Assembly (NCBI GenBank): GCA_016196825.1
Contig: JACPWY010000072.1
Location: forward strand, 1-64,000
Length of the DNA: 64,000 nucleotides
Reading direction: 5' to 3'
Source: Deltaproteobacteria bacterium
Lineage (GTDB): Bacteria > Bdellovibrionota > FAC87 > UBA2466
This document shows positions 63,385 to 64,000 of this stretch, piece by piece. A program made the position numbers and the translations under genes. The notes below the pieces were generated by a model that saw nothing but the letters and a program-made list of their open reading frames with translations, ran no database searches and was not told the DNA's origin. Within the stretch, counting starts at the first letter, position 1; each line of letters opens with the position of its first letter.

Positions 63385-64000
63385 GAGTGTTTGTCGGGGA
63401 GCGCTGCGAAATCGACCATCTGAACGCGGTCGCCCTGTATGAGGCCGTCGAGGATCTCAAAGGCCGATTCGTTGCGCAGTCCAACCCTCACCGTGCGCTT
63501 CGTGCCATCGGCCAGGGTGACAAAAAAAACCTCATCCTTTTTTTGAACGTATTCGTGAGGGAGAAGAAGCACGTTGGTGCGCTTTTCCGTGATGATGTCG
63601 ACGAGACAGGACATTCCGGGACGGAGATCGCGATCCTTGTCCAGGACCTCGATGCGGACATTGAATTCCACCGGATCACCGGCGCGGTTCCAGTTCCCCT
63701 TTTCTTTCGCGGCGATGGCGATGTCTCGAATGATGCCATGGTAGGCGTGCTTCGGAACAGCCATAGCCTTGATGAGCGCCTCGCCCCCGCGCCGAATCTT
63801 CGCCACATCGGTTTCGGGGACATCGGAGGTGACGATGAGTTTTGTCAAGTCATCTACCCGTGCAATGGCGTTTCCGTCCTTACCCGTCTCAACGTATTCG
63901 CCCTCGGTTTTCAAAACCTGCACGACCTCACCGTCAAATGGGGCGAGCATCGGGTAGACCTCTTCGCCGCCCCTTAAACTCTGCACAACGCTCACAAGCG
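63381..64000 (-). CDS. macA: MacA-type periplasmic adaptor, C-terminal part
   Basis: The frame is open to the right edge of the window, so the 5' end is missing, and about 206 residues are present. MLAPFDGEVVQVLKTEGEYVETGK is the second half of the lipoyl domain, then beta-barrel strands (LTKLIVTSDVPETDVAKIRRG, DRDLRPGMSCLVDIITEKR) and a membrane-proximal end (GLRNESAFEILDGLIQGDRV). Typical HlyD/RND-type adaptor. The GTG at 63995 is not the start. It is coupled to macB. Confidence 0.88.
   Translation of the reverse strand, partial: LVSVVQSLRGGEEVYPMLAPFDGEVVQVLKTEGEYVETGKDGNAIARVDDLTKLIVTSDVPETDVAKIRRGGEALIKAMAVPKHAYHGIIRDIAIAAKEKGNWNRAGDPVEFNVRIEVLDKDRDLRPGMSCLVDIITEKRTNVLLLPHEYVQKKDEVFFVTLADGTKRTVRVGLRNESAFEILDGLIQGDRVQMVDFAALPDKHS

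Overview
This window looks like chromosome from a Gram-negative bacterium. Evidence: many lipoproteins with lipobox cysteines, an outer-membrane FadL-type protein, an Mre/Rod elongasome operon, MacAB-type efflux genes, and pilin-like genes. The gene mix (a large load of secreted lipoproteins, a fused IcmF mutase, FadIJ beta-oxidation, CHASE2 cyclase and cyclic-nucleotide-domain proteins, GYF/TPR proteins) fits a deltaproteobacterial or Bdellovibrionota-like lineage. That placement is inference from gene content only. I recognised no rRNA, tRNA, CRISPR array, prophage or complete insertion sequence.

Layout. 1-7.4 kb: the end of a surface-type protein, an AAA ATPase/DUF4143 gene with a palindromic operator, then two large divergent secreted lipoproteins (a tandem-Ig/beta-propeller protein and a glycosidase-like barrel with ASH-type repeats) separated by an inverted-repeat element. 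7.5-18.3 kb: a divergent PpiD-like chaperone, then mreC-mreD-mrdA-rodA, followed by a CHASE2 adenylate cyclase, an SH3 protein, an M48 protease lipoprotein and a FadL-type porin. 18.3-26.8 kb: a cyclic-nucleotide-domain protein, a probable barrel protein whose 5' end lies in a second inverted-repeat element, a delta-60 repeat protein, icmF, rnd and xthA. 26.8-33.1 kb: a tightly packed operon ftsH - small acidic protein - psd - pssA - asd - truA - TonB-like. 33.1-39.3 kb (minus strand): cysteine-cluster protein, AI-2E-family transporter, rplM-rpsI, a pilin-like pair with its own promoter, a GT-C glycosyltransferase and a zinc-ribbon protein. 39.4-42.9 kb: fadI-fadJ. 42.9-44.8 kb: decayed coding remnants and a Fic gene with a strong operator. 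44.8-50 kb (minus): purD-purE-sua5-DUF1015, and a GYF/TPR protein. 50-52.7 kb: marC-cutA convergent with and overlapping a lytic transglycosylase. 52.7-60.1 kb: a run of secreted proteins including a caspase-like protease, an animal-type haem peroxidase and a metzincin lipoprotein, plus a second cyclic-nucleotide-domain paralogue. 60-64 kb: GT2 glycosyltransferase, a small coiled-coil exported protein, macB and the end of macA.

Three patterns cross gene boundaries. (1) Two inverted-repeat elements (4069-4263 and 19795-19901) share a conserved core and each sits at the 5' end of a minus-strand exported-protein gene. (2) Several genes have a -10 box 6-10 nt before the start codon, implying leaderless or nearly leaderless mRNAs. 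(3) The 15-mer TAATCCCTCAGCTCG occurs three times, twice beginning with a gene's stop codon and once at the end of the first inverted-repeat element. Two autoregulation candidates stand out: the 22-bp palindrome before the AAA ATPase and the 13-bp inverted repeat before fic.
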